From the NCBI RefSeq assembly GCF_002312805.1, contig NZ_NMUA01000012.1, positions 62,001 to 126,000 on the forward strand: a stretch of 64,000 nt of DNA. The letters run 5' to 3'. The notes beneath the pieces are model-generated. The model had not been told where the DNA came from and made no database searches. It was given only the letters and a program-made list of their open reading frames with translations. Shown in pieces: positions 62,453 through 64,000 of this stretch (the first letter of the stretch is position 1; the number at the start of each line of letters is the position of its first letter). Source of the DNA: Sphingobium sp. D43FB. GTDB taxonomy: Bacteria; Pseudomonadota; Alphaproteobacteria; Sphingomonadales; Sphingomonadaceae. The position numbers were made by a program, and so were the translations under genes.

Positions 62453-64000
62453 CGCGCGACGAGATGGCGGACCAAGGGCAGTACGGCATCCACCTGAAAC
62501 GCCCGCACCGCGTCCTGCTGCACCCGGTCGGCATTGGTCACGCGCTCATGCTGGCGCAGATGTTCGAGCCAGCTTTCGACGGTGAAGGTTTCCAGCACCC
62601 GGCCGGGCTGCGCGACATCCTCATAGACGCCCCAATGGATCGCGCCATCGCGGCGACGGATGCGGCGCATGTCCTGCATCGCGGCGAAAAAGTCGGGGAC
62701 CAGGGCCGGGTCGATCCGATATTCGATCGTCACCAGCACGGGACCGCGATCCTGCTCGATCACCGCTTCGATCATGGGCGCGGGCCAGTGGAGCGAGGGC
62801 GCAAGGTCGAACCGGGCCGCGCTGTCGAGCGGATAGCGCCACGCCAGCAGCAGCGACGCGAGGACCAGCGCCGTCGCCGCCAGCATCAGGGTCGCCGGAG
62901 CGCCGATCTGCCCGGCGATTGCGCCCCACATCATGGCGCCAGCGGTCATCGACCCCTGAAAAACCAGCAGATAGATGGCCAGCGCGCGCGCCTTCACCCA
63001 GCCCGGCGACCGGGCCTGCGCCCCGCCGTTCAGCGCGGCCATCATCGCGATCCATGCGAAGCCGCCCGCCCCTACCGCCATCGCTGCCACCAGGAAATTG
63101 CTCGACCAGGAAAGACCCGCCATCGCGGCGGCCAGCAGCACTGACGCCGCGACTGTCGTGCGATTGGCCCCCAGACGTGCGCGCAAGCGGGGCATCAGGA
63201 TCGCCCCGGCGACCGCGCCCAGCCCCATGAAGGCCAGCAGCCCGCCATAGCCCGCTGGCCCCAGCGCGAGGTCGCGCCGCGCGACAATCGGCAGCAGCGC
63301 CCATAGGCCGCTGGCGAACAGGAAGAAGCCGATCGAGCGGATCAGCACGACCTGCAATTCCGGGGCGCGCAGGGCGTAGCGCAGGCCGGCCCGCATCGCG
63401 CCGACAAAATGTTCGGCGGGCAGATGTCGCGTCGCACCCTCCCGCCGCCAGCGGAGCATGACGATGATGACGCCCAGCACCGATACCGCATTGAGCGCAA
63501 AGACAGCGGCGCTTCCGGCGATGGCGATAATGAGGCCGCCCAGGGCCGGGCCGATCGCGCGGGCGATGTTGACGCCCAGGCTGTTGAGCGCGACTGCCTG
63601 TTGCAAGGCGGGGCCAGGCACCAGTTCGGGCACGATCGCCTGAAAGGTCGGGGCCGACAGCGCCGCCCCAACAGCAATCGCGGCGGTCAGCGTCAGCAGC
63701 ACCCATGGCGTCGTGAGCCCGCTCCCAGTCGCGATCGCGAGGATGCTGGTCGCGACCAAACCGAACAGTTGTGCGCCGATCAGCAGCTTGCGTCGGTCCA
63801 CGATATCGGCGAGCGCTCCAGCGGGGAGCGCGAAGAGAAACATGGGCAGGGTCGTAGCCGCCTGGACGAGCGCCACCATCAGCGGGTCGGTGGACAGCGA
63901 CGTCATGAGCCAGCCCGCGCCGACATCATGCATCCATGTGCCGATGTTCGACACGATCGTCGCGATCCACAGCGCGCGAAAGACAGGACTCGCGAGCGGC
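62449..64000 (-). CDS. MFS_3-type transporter with C-terminal monooxygenase-like domain (5' end outside window)
   Basis: The frame is open to the window edge; reading on past the first internal ATG (63954) gives PLASPVFRALWIATIVSNIG, the usual start of this family, so the true start lies beyond 64000. At least 516 residues are present. The MFS core has PAGALADIVDRRK (motif A), and about 110 soluble C-terminal residues (VTIEYRIDPALVPDFFAAMQDMRRI onward) resemble a NIPSNAP/antibiotic-monooxygenase ferredoxin-like fold. It has the same architecture as the protein at 9783-11429 and is coupled to the porin gene. Confidence 0.85.
   Translation of the reverse strand, partial: PLASPVFRALWIATIVSNIGTWMHDVGAGWLMTSLSTDPLMVALVQAATTLPMFLFALPAGALADIVDRRKLLIGAQLFGLVATSILAIATGSGLTTPWVLLTLTAAIAVGAALSAPTFQAIVPELVPGPALQQAVALNSLGVNIARAIGPALGGLIIAIAGSAAVFALNAVSVLGVIIVMLRWRREGATRHLPAEHFVGAMRAGLRYALRAPELQVVLIRSIGFFLFASGLWALLPIVARRDLALGPAGYGGLLAFMGLGAVAGAILMPRLRARLGANRTTVAASVLLAAAMAGLSWSSNFLVAAMAVGAGGFAWIAMMAALNGGAQARSPGWVKARALAIYLLVFQGSMTAGAMMWGAIAGQIGAPATLMLAATALVLASLLLAWRYPLDSAARFDLAPSLHWPAPMIEAVIEQDRGPVLVTIEYRIDPALVPDFFAAMQDMRRIRRRDGAIHWGVYEDVAQPGRVLETFTVESWLEHLRQHERVTNADRVQQDAVRAFQVDAVLPLVRHLVAR

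Overview
The window looks like the chromosome (or a large replicon) of a sphingomonad (Sphingobium, Novosphingobium or Sphingomonas type; Alphaproteobacteria). The DNA is GC-rich and densely coding, with many 1-4 bp stop/start overlaps. It carries large TonB-dependent receptors, secreted GH2 enzymes, and a D-mannonate dehydratase very close to the one I recall from Novosphingobium aromaticivorans. I see no tRNA, rRNA, CRISPR array, transposase or phage gene. All names below come from reading motifs by eye; no search was run.

Bases 1-28445 form an accessory catabolic block with the gene content of a steroid or cyclic-terpenoid degradation cluster. It includes a 3-ketosteroid-dehydrogenase-type flavoprotein (cut by the window edge), two crotonases, a thiolase, four SDR/DapB-like oxidoreductases, a CaiB CoA transferase, an acyl-CoA ligase, an amidohydrolase and a P450 with its 3Fe-4S ferredoxin. 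It also has a thiolase-like aldolase/DUF35 pair with a DUF2889 protein, and a fused two-module acyl-CoA dehydrogenase. MFS transporters and MarR and IclR regulators are interspersed. A separate minus-strand operon (1829-6368) joins an MFS transporter, DUF1330, a class A acid phosphatase, a carboxymuconolactone-decarboxylase-like protein, a free lipoyl protein and a Gfo/Idh oxidoreductase. The growth substrate is not determinable from sequence; no ring-cleavage dioxygenase is visible.

Bases 28449-32206 hold membrane genes (DUF202, DUF421, CPA1 antiporter), then a two-gene unit of a GntA-like (YqcI/YcgG) putative heme N-hydroxylase and a DUF1989 protein.

Bases 32188-41591 are a hexuronate module: fructuronate reductase, uronate isomerase, GntR regulator, mannonate dehydratase, hexuronate-type MFS transporter and a secreted GH2 hydrolase. 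A shared GGCnTTACCAnT element lies in front of three of its units. The transporter gene has a long leader ending in a perfect intrinsic terminator only about 14 nt before its start codon.

Bases 41704-46169 look like a D-amino-acid or 3-hydroxy-amino-acid operon: FAD oxidase, RidA, zinc/PLP dehydratase and an aldehyde dehydrogenase remnant, with a divergent LysR regulator. Bases 46153-50197 are an iron-uptake operon (siderophore-type TonB receptor, small membrane protein, PepSY reductase) behind a Fur-like box.

Bases 50411-60788 handle plant-type oligosaccharides: a periplasmic LacZ-type GH2, a GH43 beta-xylosidase with MFS transporter, a LacI regulator and a large TonB receptor. The same palindrome, TAACGTTA, lies before the transporter operon and the receptor. 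The window ends with an alginate-export-type porin and a second, 5'-truncated MFS/monooxygenase-like fusion protein.
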